Positions 33,499 through 42,512 of a stretch of DNA of 64,000 nucleotides are shown one piece after another; position 1 is the stretch's first letter; every line of letters begins with the position of its first letter. The DNA comes from Siphonobacter sp048595215 (GTDB lineage Bacteria; Bacteroidota; Bacteroidia; Cytophagales; Spirosomataceae), in assembly GCF_048595215.1 (NCBI RefSeq), contig NZ_JBMDWJ010000030.1, forward strand, positions 10,337 through 74,336. Direction: 5' to 3'. Both the position numbers and the translations under genes were made by a program. The notes beneath the pieces were generated by a model, which had not been told where the DNA came from, ran no database searches, and worked only from the letters and a program-made list of their open reading frames with translations.

Positions 33499-34287
33499 AT
33501 GAGCAGAAAAACGAACCCTAAACTGACCGTTGTCGGAGCAGGACCGGGTGACCCCGATTTAATTACGCTGAAAGCAGTCAAGGCTCTACAGAATGCCAAC
33601 GTGGTTTTATATGACGCCCTGATTGATCCCGTATTACTGGAACATTGTCGGGCTGAAACAGAGAAAATCTACGTCGGCAAACGCCCCGGAGAAAGCCATT
33701 CGCAGGACTGGATCAATGAACTGATCGTGGAAAAAGCGTTTGCTGCAGGCCATGTAGTCCGCCTGAAAGGGGGCGATCCGTACGTGTTTGGACGGGGTCA
33801 GGAAGAACTGGCCTATGCCCGCCCGTTCGGTATCGAAACGGATTACGTACCCGGATTGTCTTCGGCTCTGGCCGTGCCCGGCAACGCGGGCATTCCCATG
33901 ACGGCTCGCGGCGTGAGTGAAAGCTTCTGGGTCATTACGGGTACGAAGACGGATGGATCGCTTTCCCGCGACCTCTGTCTGGCTCTATGCTCAACGGCTA
34001 CGATTGTCGTCCTGATGGGCATGAACAAACTTCAGGAGATTGCGGACCTCTGCGTACAAATGGGCCGGGCGGATGTACCCGCAGCCATTCTGCAAAGTGG
34101 TACAACAGCCGAACAACGAACCGCCATCGGTACCGCTCAGGAGTTGCCCCGGCTGGCTTTGGAGCATAAATTGTCCAATCCAGCGGTGATTGTATTGGGC
34201 GAAGTCGTTCGATACGGCTCGGGAACGCCGTCTACCGACTGGCAGGAATTTCTGCAAAACGGTCAATTTTTTGATTCGCGGAGTTGA
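33499..34287 (+). CDS. cobA: uroporphyrinogen-III C-methyltransferase
   Basis: A 262-residue SAM-dependent methyltransferase that adds two methyl groups to uroporphyrinogen III to give precorrin-2, the first step to siroheme. Motifs: LTVVGAGPGDPDLITLKAV, LYDALIDPVLLEHC, YVGKRPG, VRLKGGDPYVFGRGQEE, GIPMTARGVS. ATG 33499 is 17 bases after the reductase stop; a longer in-frame start inside the reductase gene is rejected. It is the single-domain form, so precorrin-2 dehydrogenase/ferrochelatase must be encoded elsewhere. Clear operon with the siroheme reductase. Confidence 0.95.
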   Translation: MSRKTNPKLTVVGAGPGDPDLITLKAVKALQNANVVLYDALIDPVLLEHCRAETEKIYVGKRPGESHSQDWINELIVEKAFAAGHVVRLKGGDPYVFGRGQEELAYARPFGIETDYVPGLSSALAVPGNAGIPMTARGVSESFWVITGTKTDGSLSRDLCLALCSTATIVVLMGMNKLQEIADLCVQMGRADVPAAILQSGTTAEQRTAIGTAQELPRLALEHKLSNPAVIVLGEVVRYGSGTPSTDWQEFLQNGQFFDSRS

Positions 34288-34442
34288 TTGGTTAGGCGGG
34301 GTTAATGGCTACCTGGGCTTTTAATCCGAGGCTTTTAAATAAGTCACCCCTAAGGGGTTTTGCTGGATTCCTTTGATAGGATTCCACGAAATGTTTGAAA
34401 CCTCAAATCCGATCAAACTTTAGATTTGTTACTTCATTATAC

Positions 34443-34488
34443 GTGCGATGCATTCAAAGCTTCTTTGAGTGCATCGCACTACTTTTTT
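34443..34488 (+). terminator. reductase-cobA terminator
   Basis: GTGCGATGCA(T)TCAAAG and its complement CTTTGAGTGCATCGCAC make a 17-base near-perfect stem, followed shortly by six T residues. It lies about 155 bases after the cobA stop; the closer ACCCCT/AGGGGT hairpin at about 34345-34360 could act first. Confidence 0.8.
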
Positions 34489-34569
34489 AACGACAAGAGG
34501 CTTAGACTCAAGCAGGGAATTATATCTACGGGCTTCTTGTTACCTTTAGAATGAATTTTAAGCGTATTC

Positions 34570-35301
34570 ATGAATAAGCAAGTGATTTTTCAGGACTGGG
34601 GCCTTCGGGACTATCAGTCGGCCTGGGACGCCCAGGAAGAGCTGCTAGCCGCTACCGTAGCCCGTAAGGTTCAGAATCGGCAGGCCGCAGTAGCGGAGCA
34701 ACTGCCCACGAATAATTACCTTCTTTTTGTGCAGCATCCACCTGTATTTACGCTCGGCAAAAGTGGCAAACCCGAACATCTGCTGGAGGATGAACAAAAG
34801 CTGGAACAGCTCGGCATTCAGTACTACAAAATCAATCGGGGTGGTGATATTACCTATCACGGCCCGGGTCAGTTGGTAGGTTACCCGATTCTGGATCTGG
34901 ATAATTTCCGGCCGGATATTCACTGGTACATGCGAACGCTGGAAGAGGCTATCATTCGTACCTGTGCGGATTACGGATTGGAAGCGGGCCGCATTCCGGG
35001 TATGACGGGCGTATGGCTGGATTACGTTGAACAGAAAAATCCCCGGAAAATCTGTGCGATGGGCGTAAAAGCCAGCCGCTGGGTAACCATGCACGGTTTT
35101 GCCCTGAATGTCAATAATGACCTGGCTTTTTTCGAGTATATTGTACCCTGTGGTTTGGAGGGAAAAGAAGTAACCTCACTGGCCAAAGAGCTAGGACATT
35201 CCCTCGATTTCCAGGAAGTTTCGCAGCGATTAAAAGCTCATCTGGCCGATTTGTTCGAAATGGTTTTTGTCGAAGAATCACTCACCATGCCGACCGTTTG
35301 A
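34570..35301 (+). CDS. lipB: octanoyltransferase (lipoate biosynthesis)
   Basis: A 243-residue LipB, which moves octanoyl from acyl carrier protein to lipoyl domains. Motifs: FVQHPPVFTLGKSG, NRGGDITYHGPGQLVGYPILDL, the lysine in RKICAMGVKASRWVTMHGFALN, and the catalytic cysteine in VPCGLEGKEVTSL. All catalytic residues are present and length is normal. It is followed after 25 bases by a small conserved gene on the same strand. Confidence 0.96.
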   Translation: MNKQVIFQDWGLRDYQSAWDAQEELLAATVARKVQNRQAAVAEQLPTNNYLLFVQHPPVFTLGKSGKPEHLLEDEQKLEQLGIQYYKINRGGDITYHGPGQLVGYPILDLDNFRPDIHWYMRTLEEAIIRTCADYGLEAGRIPGMTGVWLDYVEQKNPRKICAMGVKASRWVTMHGFALNVNNDLAFFEYIVPCGLEGKEVTSLAKELGHSLDFQEVSQRLKAHLADLFEMVFVEESLTMPTV

Positions 35302-35326
35302 GTAACCCATAAAACCATTCATTCCC

Positions 35327-35740
35327 ATGAAAAAAGACATCCCATTTTTACCCGTAGAAGGGGTAAAAGTAGCCATAGCCCGCGAAGTAAACGAATTCAA
35401 TGAAGTTGCCTGGCGGGTGTACTTACTCAACCGCAATGACAAAGCCATTCAAAACGTTTTTGTAACTTCTCGTGGTTACAGTAAACCCCAACATCAAGGC
35501 GAAGAGGGACAAGAAACTTCAACTTTACGCCATTTTTTCCAGGAAGTTCCCGCCCATAGTCACCAGCCAATCGAACCCATTGATTCGTCCGTATTTCATT
35601 TAACGAATGAATACTGGGTGAGTTATTTCATCGATAATCAGGTTTACGATAAGCGATTTATTTTCGTACCGGGTAGTCTGGACGAGGCTAATCTGATTCA
35701 AATCAACCAATTGGCCCAGGAAGGTATTCTGCACGAATAA
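35327..35740 (+). CDS. conserved Bacteroidota protein of unknown function
   Basis: A 137-residue soluble protein (VEGVKVAIAREVNEFNEVAWRVYLLNRNDKAIQNVFVTSRGY, IDSSVFHLTNEYWVSYFIDNQVYDKRFIFV), predicted beta-rich. Homologues in Bacteroidota are sometimes mislabelled as a phenylalanyl-tRNA synthetase subunit, but no synthetase motif is visible here. Probably co-transcribed with lipB and ended by the hairpin at 35756. Confidence 0.75.
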   Translation: MKKDIPFLPVEGVKVAIAREVNEFNEVAWRVYLLNRNDKAIQNVFVTSRGYSKPQHQGEEGQETSTLRHFFQEVPAHSHQPIEPIDSSVFHLTNEYWVSYFIDNQVYDKRFIFVPGSLDEANLIQINQLAQEGILHE

Positions 35741-35755
35741 AGTTTTTCAGGTTTT

Positions 35756-35797
35756 AAAAAACGTGGATTTTACAGTAGTAAGATCCACGTTTTTTTG
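35756..35797 (+). terminator. lipB unit terminator
   Basis: AAACGTGGAT/ATCCACGTTT stem followed by seven T residues, directly after the 137-residue gene. Confidence 0.88.
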
Positions 35798-35899
35798 TAC
35801 TCACTTCCCGGTAGTTTATTACCTGTACCGTTCGCTCATTGGATGAATGAAGGCAGGAACTTGGTGTGTAATTTAGAAGCCAACCTTCGATGCTCGCTC

Positions 35900-36634
35900 A
35901 TGAATGCTGCCTTTCAATCTTCAGCCAAACCCCTCTTATTCATTGACATAGAAACCGTTTCGGGCGAATCCTCGTTGGAGTTAGTATCTGAACGATTACA
36001 GAAAGAATGGCTACGAAAAGCGAGCCGAATTCGCACAACGGAAAGTTTTACAGACGCAGAGCTGTACTTTGACCGAGCGGCTGTTTACGCAGAATTCGGT
36101 AAAGTTATTGTCATCGGCTTAGGCTTTTTCCACGGGGAGGAAGCGGATGAGCCTACCTTCCGGGTTCGTACCATTCATGGCCATGATGAAGCCAGCGTAC
36201 TTCGCCAATTTTGCACGCTGGTTGAAAAGCGATATCCCCGTAATTTGATTCTCTGTGCTCATAATGGTCGGGAGTTTGACTATCCGTATCTCTGTCGGCG
36301 GATGATGATTCACGGTATACCCATTCCCCGATCTTTCTGGAATACGCATTGGAAACGCTACGACTCCCCTCATCTGGATACCATGGATTACTGGAAATTT
36401 GGCGATTTTAAAAACTACACCAGCCTTGAATTATTGGCAGCTTTGTTCGGCATTCCGTCCAGTAAGGGTACCCTGTCGGGGAGTGAAGTTAATACCTCGT
36501 ACTATCATCAGGATGGCCTACTTTCTATTGCTCAATATTGCCGGGAAGATGTTGTTGTATTAGCTCAATTATACTTGCGTTATCATCAAATGAGTTTATT
36601 ACAGGAAAAGCAAATTATTCGTTTAGATTTATAG
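35900..36634 (+). CDS. predicted PolB-like 3'-5' exonuclease (DEDDy)
   Basis: A 244-residue protein of the DnaQ-like fold related to the exonuclease domain of DNA polymerase B. The DEDDy residues are visible: FIDIET (Exo I), CAHNGREFDYPYLCRRM (Exo II), and YCREDVV (Exo III, Tyr-x3-Asp). It should remove nucleotides from 3' ends of DNA or RNA in the cytoplasm; the natural substrate of this free-standing family is unknown. ATG 35900 begins just before the core, since a more upstream start would cross low-complexity sequence after the terminator. Monocistronic, with the esterase gene 57 bases downstream. Confidence 0.88.
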   Translation: MNAAFQSSAKPLLFIDIETVSGESSLELVSERLQKEWLRKASRIRTTESFTDAELYFDRAAVYAEFGKVIVIGLGFFHGEEADEPTFRVRTIHGHDEASVLRQFCTLVEKRYPRNLILCAHNGREFDYPYLCRRMMIHGIPIPRSFWNTHWKRYDSPHLDTMDYWKFGDFKNYTSLELLAALFGIPSSKGTLSGSEVNTSYYHQDGLLSIAQYCREDVVVLAQLYLRYHQMSLLQEKQIIRLDL

Positions 36635-36691
36635 CTTTTATTCAGGCGTTTGTCTGTATTTTTACCCACCCATCGAACTGGTTTGTCCTTT

Positions 36692-38599
36692 ATGAAACAT
36701 CTTTACAAATTAGCTAGTCTACTCTTTTTCATCCTTACGTATCACCAAAGTTTAGCCCAGTTAAGCATTACTTTTCCTACCACGCGAGCAGTTTTTCAGC
36801 GTGACTTATCCAACCAAGCTTCTGTCCATGTAGCGGGTGTTTATACGGAAAAAGTAGAGCGGATTGAAGTTCGCTTAGTACCGATTCCGGCGGGTGGTTC
36901 GATTGGACCTAACGATGCCGTCGATACGCAATGGCAAACGTTGTGGACGTACCCTGGCAACACCACCAGTACTCCTTCCAACGGCTATTTTCAGGGTTCA
37001 GTTACGGCCAAAGGTGGTTGGTATGACCTCAAAGTACGGGCTTACCAGAACGGTTCCTTACTGGGACAAGAAACTACGTTGTCAAAAGTTGGTGTTGGTG
37101 AAGTGTTCGTAATTGCCGGACAGTCAAATGCAACCGGAATTGCGGATCCTGACAATACGGGTCCTTCGGCAACGTATGATCAGGTAAGTGCAGTAGGCAT
37201 TGGCTACAAAATCGCCGAGAATCCCGATCCTAATCAACCTGATCAATGGGGTCCCTGGAGTTATTCGAACATCAAGGACAAAGTAGCTACTCCCGAGTTT
37301 GTTCACCTGGACGCTACGACTACGTTAGCTCCTTTCGGCCTTTCGGCTTGGTGCTGGGGAGCTTTGGGCGATCTGCTGGTTCAACGTTGGCGAGTGCCTG
37401 TTGCCTTTTTCCAGGGCGGCTGGTCGGGTACGGGCAGTGTAAACTGGCTGACGAGTATCGATCCTTCGCAAGACCCGGCTTTAAATCCCGTTTTTAGCTA
37501 TTCCTACCCTAAAGGTCAACCTTACGGAAACCTGCGAATTAGCCTGAATAACTACGCCTCGCAATATGGCGTTCGGGCGGTACTGCTCCACCAGGGCGAA
37601 ACGGACAACTTTGCCAATACTTCTCAAGAAACCTATGTATCGAACTGGAATGCGGTTATTACGGCCAGTCGATCAAATTCGGGTAAAGAAAATCTTCCTT
37701 GGGTCATTTCCCGAGCCAGTCGTTACTTTGACCGTACGAACGTATCCGGTCCTAGTATCAACAATCCGACGATTATCAGTGCTCAGAACGCCCTGATCAA
37801 TCCTGCCAAGCAAATCTTTGCTGGACCCGCTACGGATGATATTCACGGCCCCGAGTACCGCGATGCTGTAGATGTTCACTTTAAAGGTCAGGGGCTTCTG
37901 CTTTTAGCCAAAGCTTGGGCGGATGCTCTGGATGCGGCTAGCATTCGTTCGCAGGCGACTCCGTATGCGGCTTTGGCTCCGGCTCGCCTGTACCCCTCGT
38001 GTTTGAGCAGTACCCAAATGCGAGTGAAAGGCCAGGATGGATGGGCTTCGTATACGTGGGTAAATCCGCTAAACAATAATGGCGTGAACTCCGTAGCATC
38101 AGGTAATTCAGCCGATTTCACGGCCGGTACGTATCAGTTGAAAGTAAGCGACAGTAAGGGCAATGTAGTTGTTTCGCCGCGTATCATCGTTCCTGCTTCA
38201 CTGGGTACGGTTGCCGCAACCATTACTGGCAATACGCCGCTGTCAGCGGGCCACACACTCGGACTGACGGCTGCCGATGCTCCGTATTATAGCTGGAGTG
38301 GCCCGAATGGCTACACCTCTGCCCAGAAGTCCATTCAACTAGCCGATGTTTCAGCTACTCAAACGGGTACTTACAACTTAACGACGACGAACATTTACGG
38401 TTGCACGGCTACGACGAGCAAACCGGTACAAGTGATTACGTCTTATATCTCGGCTCAGTCGGGTAACTGGGATGATCCCGCTACCTGGACGGCCAACTGC
38501 CCCGGCTGTATTCCTACGTCGAAAACCAACGTAGATCTACGTCCTACCCATCGGGTCGTTATTAAAGCCACTCAAAATACTACAGCTCCCAACCCCTAA
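36692..38599 (+). CDS. secreted SGNH/sialate O-acetylesterase-like protein with Ig-like tail
   Basis: A 635-residue exported protein (signal YKLASLLFFILTYHQSLAQ). After an N-terminal beta-sandwich (about 25-130) comes an SGNH esterase domain with GEVFVIAGQSNATG (catalytic Ser about 145), an oxyanion segment FFQGGWSGTG, and LLHQGETDNF; a His near the end of the domain (DDIHGPEYRDAVDVHF) completes the triad. Two Ig-like repeats follow (about 440-580), then a short SGNWDDPATW...CPGCIP segment that in relatives usually begins a longer domain. The protein therefore seems cut short, and its last codons form the left arm of the terminator. Likely deacetylates surface or dietary glycans. Confidence 0.85.
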   Translation: MKHLYKLASLLFFILTYHQSLAQLSITFPTTRAVFQRDLSNQASVHVAGVYTEKVERIEVRLVPIPAGGSIGPNDAVDTQWQTLWTYPGNTTSTPSNGYFQGSVTAKGGWYDLKVRAYQNGSLLGQETTLSKVGVGEVFVIAGQSNATGIADPDNTGPSATYDQVSAVGIGYKIAENPDPNQPDQWGPWSYSNIKDKVATPEFVHLDATTTLAPFGLSAWCWGALGDLLVQRWRVPVAFFQGGWSGTGSVNWLTSIDPSQDPALNPVFSYSYPKGQPYGNLRISLNNYASQYGVRAVLLHQGETDNFANTSQETYVSNWNAVITASRSNSGKENLPWVISRASRYFDRTNVSGPSINNPTIISAQNALINPAKQIFAGPATDDIHGPEYRDAVDVHFKGQGLLLLAKAWADALDAASIRSQATPYAALAPARLYPSCLSSTQMRVKGQDGWASYTWVNPLNNNGVNSVASGNSADFTAGTYQLKVSDSKGNVVVSPRIIVPASLGTVAATITGNTPLSAGHTLGLTAADAPYYSWSGPNGYTSAQKSIQLADVSATQTGTYNLTTTNIYGCTATTSKPVQVITSYISAQSGNWDDPATWTANCPGCIPTSKTNVDLRPTHRVVIKATQNTTAPNP

Positions 38600-38617
38600 T
38601 TAATAGGGTTGGGAGCT
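38584..38617. terminator. hairpin embracing the esterase stop codon
   Basis: A perfect 12-base stem AGCTCCCAACCC/GGGTTGGGAGCT with the TAA stop in the loop. The downstream T-tract is short (TTTCCCTT), so termination strength is uncertain; it may serve both convergent genes. Confidence 0.7.
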
Positions 38618-38626
38618 TTCCCTTCT

Positions 38627-39031
38627 TTAGCGTACCAGATAAGGTCTGAGCCGAGGTTCAGGCATCGTCAGGTGTTGCTGCAAAGCGGACTGAAGATCCG
38701 TAAGATTGGAAATTTTGCGGGATAGAATTCCCTGTTGCTTGGCAGGGAGTTTACAAAAAGCCATAATTGCCTGAGCTTCTTCTTCCGTCAGTCGACGACT
38801 TTCTACGAGTACGTACGACTTATAAATCATTCGAATGGTAAGGTAATTCAGAATGAGCAGAGCAGTGCCGGTACTAAAACGAAAGGCTCGTTGAAAGTAG
38901 GCTGGGTGGTAGGATTCACCTTTTAGCTCTAACCGAACGTGACTGTGGGGAAAATACTGTTCGGTTACTTCTCGAAATCCATTTTCTATCAACAACTGTA
39001 CTAAACTTTCAGATGGGGTGTATTGAGTCAT
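38627..39031 (-). CDS. uncharacterised small protein
   Basis: A 134-residue cytoplasmic protein (SLVQLLIENGFREVTEQYFPHSHVRLELKGE, then FSTGTALLILNYLTIRMIYKSYVLVESRRLTEEEAQAIMAFCKLP). Mixed alpha/beta with a hydrophobic patch at about 50-65 too polar for a membrane helix. I recognise no family. Convergent with the esterase, separated by 27 bases. Confidence 0.6.
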   Translation of the reverse strand: MTQYTPSESLVQLLIENGFREVTEQYFPHSHVRLELKGESYHPAYFQRAFRFSTGTALLILNYLTIRMIYKSYVLVESRRLTEEEAQAIMAFCKLPAKQQGILSRKISNLTDLQSALQQHLTMPEPRLRPYLVR

Positions 39032-39668
39032 ACTTGTGAAGGTTTCAATCTAATGCCTTAGCCTATAAACGCCTTTACTGGTTGGATGTTCTTTCAAGAA
39101 AAGCCTAGGCTTGAGGAAGAATTTGTACTTTTTCTTTACAAAATCCTTACGCCGATTAAAACATAGATTCATTATTACTTTCTAAAGTATCGTTTGCTAA
39201 AGCATTGCTTTATAGCTACTTCCGCCATAAAATTGGTATGCTAGCATACCAATTTTATGTTTTTTTCTTCTTCCCCCGTGAATCAAGCCTTCGCAAATAC
39301 TAAATCATTACTTCATCGTTAACGGATCCATAAGCGTCCAGCTAAAAATCTCCTTTTATAGGCTTTCCCCTGCTTAAAACTTCCTTTCGCAGGTAAACAA
39401 GTACGTATAGTGGCAGAGTTGATTTAGTACATCATGCTAAATTTTCGTCTCCGAGAATCCTTCGTTAGTCTACGTCTCAACGCCTCATGCGGCTTTCCTT
39501 TCGGTAGCTTCAGGCTTGTTTTTATAGTAAAGAAAAGACCATATAACCTGCTAAATACAAAAAATGGGCAGGTTCTACATCCCCTGGTGTGAAATTTTCG
39601 TTAGTACAAACGGGCATTCTTTTTAAAGAAACGCGGTTTTCGAATCGCATTTATTTTTTTTGTCCAAT
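39032..39668. other. long intergenic region with a perfect palindrome
   Basis: About 640 bases with no credible protein gene. It contains the 34-base perfect palindrome at 39226-39259. The stretch 39032-39225 could be a short untranslated transcript ending at that hairpin. The remainder, 39270-39660, shows no other structure I can support. Confidence 0.5.
39226..39266 (+). terminator. perfect 34-base palindrome followed by T-run
   Basis: CATAAAATTGGTATGCT and its exact reverse complement abut without a loop (39226-39259) and are followed by seven T residues, so the plus strand would form a terminator. No plus-strand protein gene precedes it closely. It could instead be a protein-binding operator. 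Confidence 0.55.
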
Positions 39669-39698
39669 TTGCTTTTAAAAATACAATTATTAGTTTTG
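39669..39698 (+). promoter_or_regulatory. consensus promoter of the AraC gene
   Basis: TTG (39669-39671), 19-base spacer, TAGTTTTG (39691-39698): an exact match to the Bacteroidota TTG-N19-TAnnTTTG pattern. Predicted leader about 48 bases. Confidence 0.75.
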
Positions 39699-39752
39699 TC
39701 CTAATTTTAGAAAGGCCAGACTTTCGAAAAACACCGGCCTTACCCCATCGCA

Positions 39753-40679
39753 ATGGAAGATTACAACAAAATCATTGAGTCGCTGGGCGTCCGATTCATC
39801 AAGGCCCGGCATATTCGGATGCAACAAGCCATCCGAATCAAGAATTTTTATGACATCGAAAACTCGCTGTTGATTCTATACGACGGAGAGGTGTCATTTG
39901 GCGAAGACGGAACCTTAGCTGAACCCGGCGATATGCTATTTATCCCCGGTGGGAAGTCGTTGAATATTACCTACGGTAGCAGTGAAAGCCCAAAGGCTAT
40001 CTCAAACGAAGAATTTCTTACCTTCCGCGAACGCTATTTCGATTCGCGTCGGGACCCGGCTGAGATTGGAAAATTGCCCCATTCATTCGGTCTGGTAGCA
40101 TTTGAAGCCAAGGTTTTCGATTCCGTTAACTTCTTTACGTCTCTGGATGTACCGCCTTTCCTGATTAAAGGCGAAGAATCGTTGGCTCACGCCTTGAAAG
40201 AGATTCTGGCGGAAGATTTCCGGGACGAAGCGGGTCGAGGTCGTATTATCAAAATCAAGACGGAAGAGATCGTCATCAATATCATTCGGTATATTTTGAA
40301 ACACCGTCTGTTTGTGGAGCAATTAGCTACCAACAGTACGTATTTCAAAGATCCTCGTCTGATCGACATCTTCACTTATATCAAGGATAATATTGGCGGT
40401 GATCTGTCCAATAAGGTACTCGCCAACGTAGCCAACGTTTCCGAAGATTACGTCGGTCAGTATTTCAAGATGTTGACGGGTATCAACCCTCAGGATTACA
40501 TCGAATACCAGCGAATGGAAGCGGCGGTGAATTTGCTGCGTACGTCCAAAAAAAGTATTCGTGCCATTGGTGCCGAAGTAGGCTATAAGGATACGGCTTA
40601 TTTCTGTCGTCGCTTTAAAATGATGTTTGGCATTCCTGCCGGCAAAATGCGTCGTCGTGAATCGCTAATGAATTTGTAA
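39753..40679 (+). CDS. cupin-AraC family transcriptional regulator
   Basis: A 308-residue regulator with an N-terminal cupin-like sensor (about residues 20-75, NSLLILYDGEVSFGEDGTLAEPGDMLFIPGG) and a C-terminal AraC helix-turn-helix pair (about 205-300: LSNKVLANVANVSEDYVGQYFKMLTG, SIRAIGAEVGYKDTAYFCRRFKMMFGIPAGKMRRR). The middle helical region may dimerise. It has a strong promoter of its own and a terminator, so it is a single-gene unit. It is the last gene with normal base composition before the AT-rich island; no obvious target gene is adjacent. Confidence 0.92.
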   Translation: MEDYNKIIESLGVRFIKARHIRMQQAIRIKNFYDIENSLLILYDGEVSFGEDGTLAEPGDMLFIPGGKSLNITYGSSESPKAISNEEFLTFRERYFDSRRDPAEIGKLPHSFGLVAFEAKVFDSVNFFTSLDVPPFLIKGEESLAHALKEILAEDFRDEAGRGRIIKIKTEEIVINIIRYILKHRLFVEQLATNSTYFKDPRLIDIFTYIKDNIGGDLSNKVLANVANVSEDYVGQYFKMLTGINPQDYIEYQRMEAAVNLLRTSKKSIRAIGAEVGYKDTAYFCRRFKMMFGIPAGKMRRRESLMNL

Positions 40680-40696
40680 GTATCACAATTTGATAG

Positions 40697-40732
40697 AAAA
40701 GCACTTATCTGTAGAGATAAGTGCTTTTTTTA
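40697..40732 (+). terminator. AraC gene terminator
   Basis: AAAAGCACTTATCT/AGATAAGTGCTTTT stem with a 3-base loop and T-run, 18 bases after the stop codon. Confidence 0.9.
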
Positions 40733-41126
40733 TGTCTTTTGTAATTCATTAATACTAGAAAAAGCAAATAAGATGTAGGTAGAAAGAATGATCGAGAAGG
40801 ACTTTGTTCGCAATTCTCCAAGCTCCTTGGCAAGCTAGTATAGAGATAAACTTCAAACGGTTGGTAAGGGTATTCATAAACAATTTAGTACTATTCAAAA
40901 TTTATGTCTTCGAAGTATTTGTGAGGATTTAATTGTGTGGAAGAATTGAAATTGTCAACTACTATAATATATTTTAACTTCATATAACATAATTCTTATA
41001 AATAGCTTAAGTAATAAAATCACGGTTTTCGTGGATAGTAAGAAAAAAGCATAACACTTAATTTTACACTAATTATTAGCCGTAGGTAACACAACTTACG
41101 AATCAGGTAATACTAAACATATAGCT
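40733..41126. other. AT-rich intergenic region, left edge of the island
   Basis: About 390 bases, distinctly AT-rich, with no gene. It marks the switch to the different base composition that continues to the tRNA-Lys gene. No copy of the tRNA 3' end was found here by eye. Confidence 0.5.
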
Positions 41127-41759
41127 ATGAATTGCACTATCAATTTTTTAATTCTACTGTTTTTATTCACAACTTTAGGATGTGGAAAGTCGCAAAATCC
41201 TGACTCAGAGCTGCATTCATTCAATGAACGCATGAATAGACAGGCATATATGGGTACGGCACGGTCCACGATGTACTTACGCGGTTACGACCGCTTAACA
41301 CCTATTAATGGTACAGGATCATTCAGCATAGATAAAATCAAAGGGGATAGTTCAAGGCTTGTGCTGCGGATGGAACTTTCTGGGCAAGAGGGATTTTCCT
41401 TATCCATTCCTGGGAAGCAAAATGGCCAATCCTGGAAGTTTAGTGCTGATCCCAGCGAGGTATCTATCAAAGACAATGGTGAAATAAACGGGTCTATTAC
41501 AACCAGTGCTAAGAAGATAACGTGGAAGGGTCGTCTTTTTGACGACAAGCTCATGCTAGATGTAAAGACTAAATACCTCAGTGAAGAAGGTGGGATACCA
41601 GAGGAGTCCATCTTAGATACGCATTTTGAACTCGTAAGATCTGGTAGTCAACAAGCTGGTGGTGGGCAACAAGGCTGCACAATCGTTTGGGAAAGCCGAC
41701 CGACTTTCAACCTCTATTCTGGGGGCATTGATCTTATCTATGTACCCGTATGCCACTAG
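41127..41759 (+). CDS. lipoprotein of unknown function, AT-rich
   Basis: A 210-residue lipoprotein (MNCTINFLILLFLFTTLGC, Cys 19). The mature region seems beta-rich (GTGSFSIDKIKGDSSRLVLRMELSGQEGFSLSIPG, KKITWKGRLFDDKLMLDVKTKYL) and ends with two Cys (QGCTIVW, YVPVCH). No family recognised. Codon usage is AT-shifted compared with genes before 40.7 kb, suggesting recent acquisition. It is convergent with the response regulator at 41889. Confidence 0.7.
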   Translation: MNCTINFLILLFLFTTLGCGKSQNPDSELHSFNERMNRQAYMGTARSTMYLRGYDRLTPINGTGSFSIDKIKGDSSRLVLRMELSGQEGFSLSIPGKQNGQSWKFSADPSEVSIKDNGEINGSITTSAKKITWKGRLFDDKLMLDVKTKYLSEEGGIPEESILDTHFELVRSGSQQAGGGQQGCTIVWESRPTFNLYSGGIDLIYVPVCH

Positions 41760-41888
41760 TATTCAATTGCCTAAACTAAGACTCAATTGGTATCTTGACT
41801 CTCTCAAATTTAATAAGTTTGAGAGAGTCTATATTTTTAAGTTAGATTATGAAGATCGGTATATATGTGTTATGGTATTGTAACATCT

Positions 41889-42512
41889 CTAGATATACTT
41901 CATTGCAGTTGCTTTGTGAATCAATGAGGCTGTATTGCTTACGTCAAATTTTTGTAATAGATTTCTTCTATGGCTTTCAACAGTTAGTGGGCTAATAAAC
42001 ATCAATTCTCCTATCTTAGGAGTCGTAAACCCCTGGGCCATCCATTTAAGTACTTCCCGTTCCCTTTCGGTGATTTTTGGAATAGTGTCCTGTTGATTAG
42101 CCATTTTTATAAATTCCATTTCCCGACTTAAGACCTGTTCCCCCTTATGGACGGCATGAATACTCGTAATCAGGTCTTCAGCTGATGTATTTTTAAGTAG
42201 ATAACCCAAAGCCCCAGTTTGGAGCATACGGAGTGCAATGCTTCCTTCGTTCAGGTTACTGATTGCGATAACCTGCGTGTTTGGATAATCCTTCTTTATC
42301 ACCGCGGTAGTGTCAATACCGTTCATTCCCGGCATGTTAATGTCGACCAAGACAACATCTATCGGCTGCTTATTTAAAAATTCCAAAGCATCTTCAGCAC
42401 GAGTAAATGTACCTTTCAATACAATTTCGGTCGTATTTTTCAAGATAAATTCAAACCCATTCAACACCAGAGGATGATCGTCTATGATAATTACTGAAAT
42501 AATTTTATCCAT
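41889..42512 (-). CDS. NarL/FixJ-type response regulator
   Basis: A 207-residue regulator. Receiver domain (1-120) with DDHP at 11-14 and the phospho-acceptor Asp57 in VVLVDINMPGMNG; a LuxR helix-turn-helix at about 140-200 (ITEREREVLKWMAQGFTTPKIGELMFISPLTVESHRRNLLQKF). It overlaps the 3' end of the histidine kinase gene by 8 bases, so the two form a coupled two-component system. Targets are unknown; the flanking lipoprotein genes are candidates. Confidence 0.95.
   Translation of the reverse strand: MDKIISVIIIDDHPLVLNGFEFILKNTTEIVLKGTFTRAEDALEFLNKQPIDVVLVDINMPGMNGIDTTAVIKKDYPNTQVIAISNLNEGSIALRMLQTGALGYLLKNTSAEDLITSIHAVHKGEQVLSREMEFIKMANQQDTIPKITEREREVLKWMAQGFTTPKIGELMFISPLTVESHRRNLLQKFDVSNTASLIHKATAMKYI

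Noticed and set aside
40733..41126. Attachment-site duplicate of the tRNA-Lys 3' end
   Set aside because: I looked for the T-arm and acceptor sequence near the left edge of the island and did not find a copy; the border cannot be fixed this way.
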